Positions 21,292 to 30,935 are shown, counted from the first letter of the stretch. The stretch: 55,988 bases of DNA from Albidovulum sp. (GCA_030837825.1 JAUQYB010000010.1:1-55988), one strand, 5' to 3'. Translations and numbers: made by a program. Notes: generated from the sequence alone by a model not told the origin.

Positions 21292-21708
21292 ATGACGAAA
21301 CTGACCTTTGCCGCCCATCCCTTCCTTCTGGGCTTCGATCAGCTGGAACGGCTTGTCGAACGCACCGCGAAAACCGGGAATGACGGTTATCCCCCCTTCA
21401 ATATCGAACAATCCGCCGAGAACGGCTTCCGCATCACGCTGGCCGTGGCGGGGTTCCGCGAGGACGACATCTCGATCACCGTCGAGGAGCGCCAGCTGGT
21501 GATCCGCGGCCGGCAGGCCGAGGAGGCCGAGGACGCCAGGGTCTTCCTTCACCGTGGCATCGGCGCCCGCGCCTTCCAGCGCAGCTTCGTCCTTGCCGAG
21601 GGCGTCGAGGTTGCCGGGGCGCGGATGGAGAACGGGCTTCTTCACATCGACCTCGTCCGCGCGGTTCCGGAGAAGGTGGTGCAGACGATCCGCATCACCA
21701 GAGGCTGA
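21292..21708 (+). CDS. Hsp20/alpha-crystallin family small heat-shock protein
   Basis: A 138-residue ATP-independent holdase chaperone. The alpha-crystallin domain runs from YPPFNIEQSAENGFRITLAV (about 33-52) through GFREDDISITVEERQLVIRG to FVLAEGVEVAGARMENGLLH. The family signature A-x-x-x-n-G-v-L appears as ARMENGLLHI. The N-terminus HPFLLGFDQLERLVE is the usual oligomerisation arm of the IbpA type. A DUF1150 gene follows 14 bp later, a pairing typical of Rhodobacterales. No CIRCE or ROSE-like element was recognised upstream. Confidence 0.95.
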   Translation: MTKLTFAAHPFLLGFDQLERLVERTAKTGNDGYPPFNIEQSAENGFRITLAVAGFREDDISITVEERQLVIRGRQAEEAEDARVFLHRGIGARAFQRSFVLAEGVEVAGARMENGLLHIDLVRAVPEKVVQTIRITRG

Positions 21709-21722
21709 AGGAGGAAACAGGC

Positions 21723-21950
21723 ATGGACACCAAATACGATTTCGGACCCGAAGAGGGCGAGCGCATCGTCTACGTGCGCGAGGTTGCCGTGGCGGAATTG
21801 CCGGAGGATATCCGCGCGCAGGTGATGGGGCTCGACACGCTCTATGCGCTGCACGACGCGGAGGGCGAGCGGCTGGCGCTGGTCAAGGACCGCAAGCTGG
21901 CCTTCATCCTGGCGCGGCAAAACCACATGGCGCCCGTCAGCGCCCATTGA
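21723..21950 (+). CDS. DUF1150 family protein
   Basis: A 75-residue acidic protein, DTKYDFGPEEGERIVYVREV..., with VMGLDTLYALHDAEGERLAL in the middle and FILARQNHMAPVSAH at the end. This is the DUF1150 pattern, usually found just after hsp20 in this order. AAGGAGGAAACAGGC precedes the ATG, one of the best ribosome sites in the window. Function is unknown; the context suggests a role beside the small heat-shock protein. Confidence 0.9.
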   Translation: MDTKYDFGPEEGERIVYVREVAVAELPEDIRAQVMGLDTLYALHDAEGERLALVKDRKLAFILARQNHMAPVSAH

Positions 21951-22062
21951 AGCGGCGGATTCAGACTCCGGTTGCATTGACCGGCGACGGAAAACCAGCC
22001 CTTCTGCGTGACATCAACGGCGGCCAGTCGGGCCGCCGGCAATCACGACCGACGAGGGACAC

Positions 22063-22548
22063 ATGTCAAAGGTTTCCGGATACAGCCGCGCGCAGATCGC
22101 GCTTCACTGGGGCATCCTCCTGCTTCTGGGGGTGAGCTATGTCAGCAGCGACAAGATGAAGGCCGCGTGGCGTGCGATCCACGAGGGCCGTGATGCCTTC
22201 GGCACGGCGGCCGCCGCCCATGTCTGGGTCGGCGCGGCGATCCTCGTCCTCGCGCTCGTCAGGGTGGCGATCCGGCTGACCCGCGGTGCGCCGGAGCTGC
22301 CCGAGGGCGGACATCCCGTGGCCGACCTGATCGCGAAGCTCACCCATCTGGGGCTCTACGCGCTTTTGCTGCTGATCCCCTTCTCCGGCGTCATGGCGTG
22401 GTTCGGCGGCGTCGATGCGGCGGGCGAGGTGCACGAGGTCATGTTCAACCTCGGCATCGCGCTGGTGATCCTGCATGTCGTGGGCGCGCTCTACCATCAG
22501 TTCGTCCTCAAGGACGGGTTGATGGAGCGGATGAAGCGCGCGGGCTGA
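22063..22548 (+). CDS. Cytochrome b561-family protein
   Basis: A 161-residue integral membrane protein with four hydrophobic segments. Candidate haem-ligand His residues are in AQIALHWGILLLL (His14), AAHVWVGAAILVLAL (about 49), LTHLGLYALLLLIPFSG and LVILHVVGALYHQF. This is the Ni-Fe hydrogenase/cytochrome b561 fold of small bacterial quinone-linked cytochromes. The redox partner is unknown. A bidirectional terminator follows 21 bp after the stop. Confidence 0.9.
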   Translation: MSKVSGYSRAQIALHWGILLLLGVSYVSSDKMKAAWRAIHEGRDAFGTAAAAHVWVGAAILVLALVRVAIRLTRGAPELPEGGHPVADLIAKLTHLGLYALLLLIPFSGVMAWFGGVDAAGEVHEVMFNLGIALVILHVVGALYHQFVLKDGLMERMKRAG

Positions 22549-22569
22549 CACCCGGGTCCGAAACGAAAG

Positions 22570-22597
22570 AAAGCCCCGGCCGGTGCGCCGGGGCTTT
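22570..22597. terminator. Bidirectional terminator between cytochrome b561 and argC
   Basis: An 11-bp perfect stem (22570-22580 with 22587-22597) with a 6-nt loop. The minus strand continues CTTTCGTTT, so it probably ends argC transcription; the plus strand has TTT inside the stem end. Confidence 0.8.
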
Positions 22598-22633
22598 GCC
22601 GTCTCGGGCGGGCGAACGGGGGCGGGCGAACGG

Positions 22634-23554
22634 CTAGAGCCCCGCGCCCTCGTCCAGCCCGAGCATCAGGTTGAGGTTCTGCACCGCCGCCCCCGACGCG
22701 CCCTTGCCGAGGTTGTCGAGCACCGCGATGAGCGTGGCCGCCCCGGTTTCCGCGTTGCCGTGAACGGAAAGTTCCATCCGGTTGGTGCCGTTCAGGGCCT
22801 GCGGCCAGACCCGCGGCTCGTGGGACGCCGCCGGCACGACCGCGACGAAGCGCTCGCCCGCGTAGTGCGCCGCAAGCACCTCCTCCGCGCGCGCAAGCCC
22901 TGCGGCGTCGAGGTCAAGCTCCACCGCCACCGCCATCCCTTGGGCATACTGCCCGACCGAAGGCACGAAGACCGGCGGACGCGACAGGCCGCCGTAGCGG
23001 GTGATCTCGGGCAGGTGCTTGTGCCCCTGCGCCGCGGCGTAGAGGAAAGAGCCCTGCACGGCGCCGGATTCGAACTCCTCGATCATCGCCTTGCCGCCGC
23101 CGGAATAGCCCGACACGCCCGAGATCGCCGGCGGGCGCGCGGGGTCGATCAGCCCGGCATCGACCAGCGGGCGGATCAGCGCGATGGCGCAGGTCGACCA
23201 GCAGCCGGGGTTGGTCACCCGCGCCGCCGCGCGGATCGCCGTGCGCTGGCCCGGTGCCATCTCGGCGAAGCCGAAGCACCAGCGGGGATGCGTGCGGTGT
23301 GCGGTCGAGGCGTCGATGATCCGGGTGGAAAGCCCTTCCGCATCGCAGGCGGCCACGACCTCCGTCGCCGCCGCGTCGGGCAGGCAGAGGATCGCCACCT
23401 CGGCCTCGGCGAAGGCGGCAAGGCGGGCGGGAATGTCCTTCCTCAGTGCCGGGTCGATGCGGACGAGCGCAATGTCATCGCGGCGCTCCAGCCGCTCGCG
23501 GATCTGCAGACCCGTCGTGCCGACATCCCCGTCGATGAAGACCTTACGTGCCAC
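22634..23554 (-). CDS. argC: N-acetyl-gamma-glutamyl-phosphate reductase (type 2)
   Basis: NADPH-dependent third step of arginine synthesis. The 306-residue protein is the short type 2 form. The N-terminal VFIDGDVGTTGLQIRERL binds the nucleotide. RVTNPGCWSTCAIAL carries the catalytic Cys at about 118, and GVSGYSGGGKAMIEEF follows. The C-terminal region ends GKGASGAAVQNLNLMLGLDE. It stands alone between two terminators, so it is probably monocistronic. Confidence 0.97.
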   Translation of the reverse strand: MARKVFIDGDVGTTGLQIRERLERRDDIALVRIDPALRKDIPARLAAFAEAEVAILCLPDAAATEVVAACDAEGLSTRIIDASTAHRTHPRWCFGFAEMAPGQRTAIRAAARVTNPGCWSTCAIALIRPLVDAGLIDPARPPAISGVSGYSGGGKAMIEEFESGAVQGSFLYAAAQGHKHLPEITRYGGLSRPPVFVPSVGQYAQGMAVAVELDLDAAGLARAEEVLAAHYAGERFVAVVPAASHEPRVWPQALNGTNRMELSVHGNAETGAATLIAVLDNLGKGASGAAVQNLNLMLGLDEGAGL

Positions 23555-23616
23555 CGTTCACTCCGTTCCCAAGGGCCCGGCCGATATACGCGCTTCGGGG
23601 CCGAACGCAAAGGAAA

Positions 23617-23642
23617 ACGCCCGGGGGCGCGCCCCCGGGCGT
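23617..23642 (-). terminator. Intrinsic terminator of the sulfate-activation gene
   Basis: A perfect 12-bp stem (23617-23628 with 23631-23642) with a 2-nt GC loop, followed on the minus strand by TTTCCTTTG. It lies 20 bp past the stop codon of the ATP sulfurylase/APS kinase gene. Confidence 0.85.
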
Positions 23643-23662
23643 CCGCGGGCATCCGGTGCCGG

Positions 23663-25369
23663 TCAGGCCTTGATCAGGCCCATGCTTTCCAGCTTCAAGA
23701 TCACCTGATGGGCGCAGTTGTCGACATCGACGTTCTCGGTCTCGACGCGCAGTTCGGGGTTCTCGGGCACTTCGTAGGGGTCGGAAATGCCGGTGAACTC
23801 CTTGATCTTGCCTTCACGGGCAAGCTTGTAGAGCCCCTTGCGGTCGCGCCGTTCGCATTCCTCGATCGAGGTGGCGACATGAACCTCGAGGAAGGCGCCA
23901 TAGGCTTCCACCATCTCGCGCACGGCGCGGCGGGTCGAGGCATAGGGCGCGATCGGGGCGCAGATGGCGATGCCGCCGTTCTTGGTGATCTCGCTGGCGA
24001 CATAGCCGATGCGGCGGATGTTGATGTCGCGGTGCTCCTTGGAGAAGCCAAGCTCCGACGACAGGTGCTTGCGCACCACGTCGCCGTCCAGCAGCGTCAC
24101 CGGGCGCCCGCCCATCTCCATCAGCTTGACCATCAGCGCATTGGCAATCGTCGACTTGCCGGAGCCGGAGAAGCCGGTGAAGAACACGGTGAAGCCCTGC
24201 CTGGCGCGCGGCGGCGAGGTGCGGCGCAGTTCCTGCACCACTTCGGGGAACGAGAACCAGTCGGGAATCTCCAGCCCCTCGCGCAGGCGGCGGCGCAGCT
24301 CGGTGCCGGAAATGTCCAGCACGGTCGAGCCTTCGGGCACTTCGTCGACGGGGAAGTACTGCGCCTTTTCCTGCACATAGACCATCTGCTTGAAGGGCAC
24401 GACCTCGATCCCGATTTCGGCCGCGTGCTTCTTGACCAGGTCCTGCGCGTCATAGGGCCCGTAGAAGTCCTTGCCCTGGCTGTTCTTGCCCGGACCGGCA
24501 TGGTCGCGCCCGACGATGAAATGGGTCAGCCCGTGGTTCTTGCGGATGATCGCGTGCCACATCGCCTCGCGCGGGCCGCCCATGCGCATGGCGAGCCCCA
24601 GCAGCGACAGATGCGTGGTCGCGGCCGGATACTTGTCCAGCACCGCCTCGTAGCAGCGCACGCGGGTGAAGTGGTCGACATCGCCCGGCTTGGTCATGCC
24701 GACGGTCGGGTGGATCAGCAGGTTCGCCTGGGCTTCCCTGGCGGCGCGGAAGGTCAGTTCCTGATGCGCGCGGTGCAGCGGGTTGCGGGTCTGGAAGGCG
24801 ACGACGCGGGTCCAGCCGAGCTTGCGGAAATGGGCCCGAAGCTCGTTCGGCGTGTCGCGCCGGCCCCTGAAGTCATAGTGCACGGGCTGCTGGATGCCGG
24901 TGATCGGGCCGCCGAGATAGACCGGGCCCGCCTTGTGATGCAGGTAGTTGACCGCCGGGTGGGCGATGTCGTCGGCGCCGAAGACCTTTTCGGCCTCGCG
25001 CTTCTTGTCGGGCGTCCACTTGTCAGTGACCGACATGATGGCAAGGATCACGCCCTCCTGGTCCCTGAGCGCGATGTCCTGGCCCGGCTCGACCCTGGCG
25101 GCGAAGTCCTCGCCGACGTCGAGCGTGACCGGCATCGGCCAGAGCGCGCCGCTGGCGAGCCGCATGGTCTCGACCACACCGTCATAGTCTGCCTCGGTCA
25201 GGAACCCCTTCAGCGGATGGAAGCCGCCGTTCATCAGCAGCTCGAGGTCGCAGATCTGGCGCTGGGTGAGATCCCAGGAGGGCAGGCTCGCGGCCTCGTG
25301 CTTCAGTTTCTGGGCGGAGTCGGAAGAGACATACAGCTCCGGGATCGGAGCGTGGTTGGGAAGCGACAT
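23663..25369 (-). CDS. Bifunctional ATP sulfurylase / APS kinase
   Basis: Activates sulfate to APS and then PAPS, for sulfur assimilation or sulfation. The 568-residue fusion has an N-terminal PUA-like and ATP sulfurylase part with FQTRNPLHRAHQELT (about 195-209) and FIVGRDHAGPGKNS near 290. The C-terminal APS kinase domain has the P-loop FSGSGKSTIANAL (about 400), LDGDVVRKHLSSELGFS and RDINIRRIGYVA. The start at 25369 is supported by GAGGG about 10 nt upstream; longer in-frame starts are rejected. No cysH, cysN or cysI is in the window. Confidence 0.96.
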   Translation of the reverse strand: MSLPNHAPIPELYVSSDSAQKLKHEAASLPSWDLTQRQICDLELLMNGGFHPLKGFLTEADYDGVVETMRLASGALWPMPVTLDVGEDFAARVEPGQDIALRDQEGVILAIMSVTDKWTPDKKREAEKVFGADDIAHPAVNYLHHKAGPVYLGGPITGIQQPVHYDFRGRRDTPNELRAHFRKLGWTRVVAFQTRNPLHRAHQELTFRAAREAQANLLIHPTVGMTKPGDVDHFTRVRCYEAVLDKYPAATTHLSLLGLAMRMGGPREAMWHAIIRKNHGLTHFIVGRDHAGPGKNSQGKDFYGPYDAQDLVKKHAAEIGIEVVPFKQMVYVQEKAQYFPVDEVPEGSTVLDISGTELRRRLREGLEIPDWFSFPEVVQELRRTSPPRARQGFTVFFTGFSGSGKSTIANALMVKLMEMGGRPVTLLDGDVVRKHLSSELGFSKEHRDINIRRIGYVASEITKNGGIAICAPIAPYASTRRAVREMVEAYGAFLEVHVATSIEECERRDRKGLYKLAREGKIKEFTGISDPYEVPENPELRVETENVDVDNCAHQVILKLESMGLIKA

Positions 25370-25575
25370 CGGCAATGGACCCTCTGGAACCAACAGGCGC
25401 GGCCGGACGGCCGGCGTCGGCCGGGGGCATAGACCCGAACCGCGGCGGAATACAAGCCGGACAAGGGGAATTCGCACCCATTCGGGACAATGATGCGGAA
25501 ATTCCTCCTCGCGGGCGGAGACTGTTTCCCCGGCCACTCCACCGGGCGGGACGCCGCCCCGCCCGGGCCCGCCGA

Positions 25576-26382
25576 TCAGGGACGGACGATCACCAGCCGG
25601 GCCGGGGCGGCAAAGGCGATGCGGCCGTCGGCGCCGATATGGGCCGCCAACGCCTCGCGCGCGGCCTCCTTGATGCTGCGGAGCTGCCTGGCCGAAACCG
25701 TTCCCGCCAGCGTCCAGCCGAGGATCTCGGTGTCGAGCCAGGCCTCGAGCGAGGGGTGCCGCACCGTGACGGCAGGGGAGTGGACCTCGGCGGCCGTCAG
25801 CCCCGCCGCGGCAAGTTCCGCCGCGACGGCCGCCGGATCGCCGAGGCAGAACGGTGCGGACAGCGCCGCGGCCGCCCCCGGGCCGACGATCCGCCCCAGA
25901 AGCGGCACGAGCCGGTCGTAGGCGGGAGAGTTTCCCACCGTCTCGAACACCGCAAGGCCGATCCGCCCGCCCGGCCGGGTCACCCGTGCCATTTCGCGCA
26001 GGGCCCGGCTGCGATCCGCAAGGAACATCAGCCCGAACTGGCAGAGCACGGCGTCGAAGCGTCCCGCCGCGTAGGGCAACGCCTCGGCGGCGGCCTCCTG
26101 CCAGGCGATGCCGTCCGACTTGCGGCGGGCGACCGCCAGCATGGCGGGGTTGATGTCGACGGCCGCGATCCGCGCGCCCGCCCCCATCCGCCGCGCCGCG
26201 GCGAGCGCGACGGCGCCGGTTCCGCAGGCGACGTCGAGGACACGCTCGCCGGGCATCAGGCCCATCGCCTCCACGAAAAGCTCGGCGAAGGGGCCGAACA
26301 GCGCCGGCACGAACTCCCGGTCATAGACCTCGGCGGCGGCGGCGCTGATCCGGCCGTTTTCGGCTTCGGTTGGCTGGGTCAT
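25576..26382 (-). CDS. Class I SAM-dependent methyltransferase
   Basis: A 268-residue protein with SAM motif I VLDVACGTGAVALAAARRMG (about residues 50-69), an acidic motif II AVDINPAML, and the motif III region TRPGGRIGLAVFETVG. It is of the UbiE-like small-molecule type and distinct in sequence from the methyltransferase at 1984. AAAGGAGGAGACC gives an excellent ribosome site for the ATG at 26382. It is divergent from an HxlR-type regulator, its probable controller. Confidence 0.88.
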   Translation of the reverse strand: MTQPTEAENGRISAAAAEVYDREFVPALFGPFAELFVEAMGLMPGERVLDVACGTGAVALAAARRMGAGARIAAVDINPAMLAVARRKSDGIAWQEAAAEALPYAAGRFDAVLCQFGLMFLADRSRALREMARVTRPGGRIGLAVFETVGNSPAYDRLVPLLGRIVGPGAAAALSAPFCLGDPAAVAAELAAAGLTAAEVHSPAVTVRHPSLEAWLDTEILGWTLAGTVSARQLRSIKEAAREALAAHIGADGRIAFAAPARLVIVRP

Positions 26383-26503
26383 GGTCTCCTCCTTTCCCGC
26401 CGCCATTGTCGCAGCGCCCCGCAGGCTGCCGATAGTGCGGAATCTGTAGTAGACTGCGCGCGTGTCACCGGCCGCCCGTCACCGGCCGGAAGCGGAGCGG
26501 ACG

Positions 26504-27184
26504 ATGCGGCGCTATGGCCAGTTCTGCCCGGTCGCCAAGGCGGCAGAGGTGTTCTGCCCGCGGTGGAACGCGCTGATCCTGCGCAACATAAGCTGGGGCG
26601 CGCATCGGTTCTCGGAGATCCGGCGCGGCGTGCCGCTGATGTCGCCGACGCTCCTGTCGCAGCGCCTGCGCGAGCTGGAGCGCGAGGGCATCGTCGAGCG
26701 GCGGGGCGACCGCGGGGCGCGAGGCTACCACCTGACCGCGGCCGGGGCGGAGTTCACGCCCTTGATCGAGGCAATGGGCGTCTGGGGGCAGCGCTGGGCG
26801 CGGCGCGAGCTTGCCGAGGGCGAGGCCGACATGGACCTCCTCCTTTGGGGGATCGAGCGCGGCGCCCGGCCCGACGCCTTCGGCCGCCGCGCCGTGGTGC
26901 GGATCGAATTCACCGACCGGCCGCCGCACCGGTCGCTCTGGTGGTATCTGAACGAGGACGGGCGCTGCCAGCTCTGCCTCGCCGATCCCGGCGGGGAGAC
27001 CGATCTTTTCCTGTCGTCGAGCGTGGCGGACCTCGTCGGGGTCTACCGCGGCGACATCCCGCTCGCCCGCGCGCTGGAGGACCGGCGGCTCGAGGCGATC
27101 GGCAGCCGCGCGGCGCGGGCGGCGCTGGCGGCCTGGCTCAACCTCGGCCCGCTCACACAGGTGCGGCCGGCGCGGGGCGGCTAG
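26504..27184 (+). CDS. HxlR-family winged-helix transcriptional regulator
   Basis: A 226-residue regulator. The N-terminal winged helix has YGQFCPVAKAAEVFCPRWN (residues 4-22), FSEIRRGVPLMSPTLLSQRL and LEREGIVERRGDRG, all typical of HxlR, including the N-terminal cysteine. The C-terminal 120 residues form a separate domain resembling the SCP2-like ligand domain seen in some long HxlR proteins. The start at 26504 (GGAG upstream) is preferred to an in-frame GTG at 26462. The divergent methyltransferase gene is 121 bp away. The end lies 9 bp from the convergent trxB. Confidence 0.88.
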   Translation: MRRYGQFCPVAKAAEVFCPRWNALILRNISWGAHRFSEIRRGVPLMSPTLLSQRLRELEREGIVERRGDRGARGYHLTAAGAEFTPLIEAMGVWGQRWARRELAEGEADMDLLLWGIERGARPDAFGRRAVVRIEFTDRPPHRSLWWYLNEDGRCQLCLADPGGETDLFLSSSVADLVGVYRGDIPLARALEDRRLEAIGSRAARAALAAWLNLGPLTQVRPARGG

Positions 27185-27193
27185 GCCGGGCGC

Positions 27194-28186
<993 letters not shown>

Positions 28187-28226
28187 TTATATAGTCGGCC
28201 CGGTGGCCGGGCGGAAGCCCAATCGG

Positions 28227-28922
28227 TCAGGGCCTGACCTCGACATAGCCGCGGGTCCGGCCGGTTTCGGAATCGATGGTGTTCATCGCGGCGAACAGGC
28301 TCGCGACACGAACCCAGGTCGGCGGGTACTTGTAGGACGCCGTGTCGAGGATCAACACGCGGTCGCTGTCGGCGTCATAGGCGGCGAGGGGCGAGATATG
28401 GCCGGTCGCATCCTGGCCGAGCATCCCGCGCTGGTAGTTCACGATGAGGTAATCGCCCGCCTGCGCCAGATTGGCTGCAAGCGCGGCCCGAAACGCCGCT
28501 TCGTCCACGCTGTCCGCGTGATGCACCGCGACCGTCGCACCGTGGGCGGCGAGCAACCCGCCGAGATCATCCAGTGGCATCCCCGTCAGCATCACGCGCC
28601 ACATCGGCCGCACCTCGGCCGCGGCGTCGGTGAAGAAGTCGCGCTGGCCGACCTCCTGCCCGAGCGCGTTCAGGACGATGACGCTGGTAGCCACGCCGCA
28701 ATAGCTTTTCAGCGCCTGGGCCTCGAAACCCCGGGCGAGGGTCGCGTGGTCGGCCCTTCCCTCCGCGCCGTCGAGCAGGGCCTGACCCTCGGCGGAAGCC
28801 GCGTCGATCAGGTCGGGAGGCAGCGGCCGCAGGTCTGTCCGTGGCAGCAGAAAAAGCCATCCGGCGGCCGCGAGGACGGCCACGAGGACGAGCGGGAGGG
28901 TCAGCAACAGCCATTTCCGCAT
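28227..28922 (-). CDS. Phytochelatin-synthase-like cysteine peptidase, membrane-anchored or exported
   Basis: A 231-residue protein from the ATG at 28922. It has an N-terminal hydrophobic segment (LLLTLPLVLVAVLAAAGWLF) that is either a membrane anchor or a signal peptide. The papain-like catalytic triad of the phytochelatin synthase family is visible: Cys75 in SYCGVATSVIVLNAL, His175 in TGHISPLAAYDAD, and Asp193 in RVLILDTASYKYPPTW. The His-Asp gap of 18 equals that of known enzymes. Bacterial members mostly remove glycine from glutathione rather than polymerise it. The N-terminal segment predicts a periplasmic enzyme. It is 67 bp upstream of trxB on the same strand. Confidence 0.85.
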   Translation of the reverse strand: MRKWLLLTLPLVLVAVLAAAGWLFLLPRTDLRPLPPDLIDAASAEGQALLDGAEGRADHATLARGFEAQALKSYCGVATSVIVLNALGQEVGQRDFFTDAAAEVRPMWRVMLTGMPLDDLGGLLAAHGATVAVHHADSVDEAAFRAALAANLAQAGDYLIVNYQRGMLGQDATGHISPLAAYDADSDRVLILDTASYKYPPTWVRVASLFAAMNTIDSETGRTRGYVEVRP

Positions 28923-28972
28923 GGCGCGCCCCGGCGAGTCCGGCCAGATCGGATGATGCGCCCGGGCCACCG

Positions 28973-29656
28973 TTAGTTCAAGATGGAACGGCGCCTGTCA
29001 TCACCCTTGCCGCCTGACAGGTCGTCGTTGTCACCGCCGCCGAGGATTTCGTCATCGCCGCCCCCGCCGTCGAGGGTGTCGTTGCCGGCGGCGCCGGAAA
29101 GCGTGTCGTCGCCGTAGCCGGTTCGGAATGAGTCGTCCCAGCCTTCGCCTATCAACGAAAGATTCGGCATGTATCCCTGATGCTCGAACAGATCCGCTCC
29201 ACTGCCGGGGCAGCCAAGGAACAGCGTGGGAATGCCGGTCACGGGATCGGGAATCGGTTCGGGCGAGAGACTTCCGAGATAGGAGTCGAGATTTGTTCCG
29301 ACAATGCTCAGCAGGGTGTTGATATAGGTATTGCTGTTGAAGTTCGTCGCGTGATAGGGAATGTTGATGGGCTGGGTTTGGAATTGTTCGTGGATATATT
29401 TACATAAATTCCATATGTAGTCTGAATCTCTATCACCACAGTCAATGGCGACACTGTAGTGTTGCGGATCATTGATGCCCGGTGTGTGGGCGGGATCGGT
29501 GTGCTCGCGAACATCCTCAAAGTGCCAGTTTTGCAAGCCTGCAATTGGAAGGGAGGGTGCTTGAACTTCGATTTCAAAACTATCTGAAACAAGCTGAAGG
29601 TGCCCGAAGGTGACCACAGCGGGTATCCTGTTTACGGCCAGAAATATTGTAGACAT
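28973..29656 (-). CDS. RTX-repeat protein, apparently truncated at its C-terminus
   Basis: A 227-residue protein. The N-terminal 175 residues match nothing I recognise; they include ATNFNSNTYINTLLSIVG at about 104-121. The C-terminal 50 residues hold about five calcium-binding nonapeptides (GYGDDTLSG, AAGNDTLDG, GGGDDEILG, GGDNDDLSG, GKGDD). The chain stops three residues after the last repeat, so the C-terminal secretion signal usual for type I RTX exports is missing. Base composition of the 5-prime part is clearly lower in GC than its neighbours. GAGGAGATC precedes the ATG and overlaps the stop of the gene upstream, 7 bp away, so the two form one operon. Confidence 0.7.
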   Translation of the reverse strand: MSTIFLAVNRIPAVVTFGHLQLVSDSFEIEVQAPSLPIAGLQNWHFEDVREHTDPAHTPGINDPQHYSVAIDCGDRDSDYIWNLCKYIHEQFQTQPINIPYHATNFNSNTYINTLLSIVGTNLDSYLGSLSPEPIPDPVTGIPTLFLGCPGSGADLFEHQGYMPNLSLIGEGWDDSFRTGYGDDTLSGAAGNDTLDGGGGDDEILGGGDNDDLSGGKGDDRRRSILN

Positions 29657-29663
29657 GATCTCC

Positions 29664-30253
29664 TCATTTACTCCAGATTGACTGTTCCGCGATCCTTGCC
29701 CCGGTAACTCTGCCGTTCCAGCGAACGCTTAGCGTAATCGACTTCACGAGGAGGTTGTTCAAGGGATGAAAAGAGGCGGACCCATAGAGCCGACCGTGTG
29801 TCTTGGTATCGTACCTGCCGCTGACAGAGATATATGGGCCGATTAAAGGCCCGGTTTCCACATACAGGAAAAGGCGCCCGAAACCGTTTCGGTCAAGCCA
29901 CAGAATGATGCCGTCCAGCGATCCGATCCTTGCAAACAGACGGAGCAGGCAGACCTCGGCTTCTTCCCTCGTTTCGACGGCTTCCCAGTCTATCCGAGCG
30001 TCCAGGATGTCCGGCGGCACGGTGCTGTCTTCCAGGCAGGATGCGACACTCGGATACTTTTCCGCGATCTGGCCATATTTTGTCTTTACCGGATCGTGCA
30101 CCTTGGGGTCCGACAACGGCATTCCGAACCACAGGAACGGCGATTCCTCCTGCACCGGGCCTCCCGCGCAAGGCGCGCCGGTGCAATCCGGCGGCGTATC
30201 GCGCGCGCCGGCAGGGCAAGGAGCAGTGCGGCGAGGAGGATCGGAAGGCGCAT
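29664..30253 (-). pseudogene. Secreted hypothetical protein broken by a frameshift in a GC dinucleotide run
   Basis: Two frames fit together. From the ATG at 30253 the first reads MRLPILLAALLLALPARA, a textbook signal peptide, then runs into Arg-rich nonsense. Another frame from about 30200 to 29664 reads ARDTPPDCTGAPCAGG and continues with a well-behaved sequence (SPFLWFGMPLSDPKVHD..., LDGIILWLDRNGFGRLFLYV, GRLYGSASFHPLNN) to the stop. The switch point is the alternating CG tract 30200-30208; removing one 2-bp unit gives a 195-residue secreted protein. It may be a pseudogene, a phase-variable gene, or a sequencing error. Function unknown; it shares an operon and lower GC with the RTX gene. 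Confidence 0.6.
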
Positions 30254-30434
30254 GGCGGATCGAATCTCCGTCACCCCGGCAACTCAACCTTAAGGAGATT
30301 CTTGCGCGCTGCAGCCTCCGGCGGCCGGCAGCGGGCGGGAGGCCGGGGATGACAATCTTGCGCCGCCCTGAAACAATATTGCGCAAGCGAGGCGCTGCAG
30401 ATAAGTTCCGCCAAGATTTTCCGGGAGACGCGAC

Positions 30435-30935
30435 ATGGCCGCCAACAGGCTCGACGAGATCGACCGCAAGATCCTGGCCGAGCTTCAGGACGACGGGCGC
30501 ATGACCAACGTCGAGCTTGCCCGCCGGGTCGGCATCTCGGCGCCCCCCTGCCTGCGCCGGGTCCGCACGCTGGAGGAGGCGGGCTATATCCGCGGCTACC
30601 ACGCCGACGTCAACCCGCGCGAGCTGGGCTTCGAGGTCCAGGTCTTCGCGATGGTCGGCCTGCACAGCCAGGCCGAGGCCGACCTTTCCGCCTTCGAACA
30701 GCGCTGCCGCGACTGGCCGCTGGTGCGCGAGTGCCACATGCTGAACGGCGAGATCGACTTCATCCTGAAATGCGTGGCGCCGGACCTGTCCACCTTCCAG
30801 TCGTTCCTGACCGAGGAGCTGACCTCGGCCGCGAACGTGGCGAGCGTCAAGACCAGCCTCGTCATCCGCTGCGCCAAGGACCGCCCCGGCGTTCCCTTCG
30901 ACGTGCTCGAGGCGCGGCTGAAGCGCAGCGCCTGA
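30435..30935 (+). CDS. Lrp/AsnC-family transcriptional regulator
   Basis: A 166-residue regulator. The N-terminal helix-turn-helix is DEIDRKILAELQDDGRMTNV followed by ELARRVGISAPPCLRRVRTL (residues 6-46). The C-terminal RAM ligand-binding domain runs from about 70 (VQVFAMVGLHSQAEADL) with CHMLNGEIDFILKCV near 105. GGGAGACGCGAC precedes the ATG. Such proteins usually form octamers that sense an amino acid. The gene is divergent from the RTX/secreted-protein operon. Confidence 0.95.
   Translation: MAANRLDEIDRKILAELQDDGRMTNVELARRVGISAPPCLRRVRTLEEAGYIRGYHADVNPRELGFEVQVFAMVGLHSQAEADLSAFEQRCRDWPLVRECHMLNGEIDFILKCVAPDLSTFQSFLTEELTSAANVASVKTSLVIRCAKDRPGVPFDVLEARLKRSA

Noticed and set aside
22583..25432. 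A 949-codon plus-strand frame opposite argC and the sulfate-activation gene
   Set aside because: Both minus-strand genes are unmistakable, and the plus-strand frame runs through two terminators.
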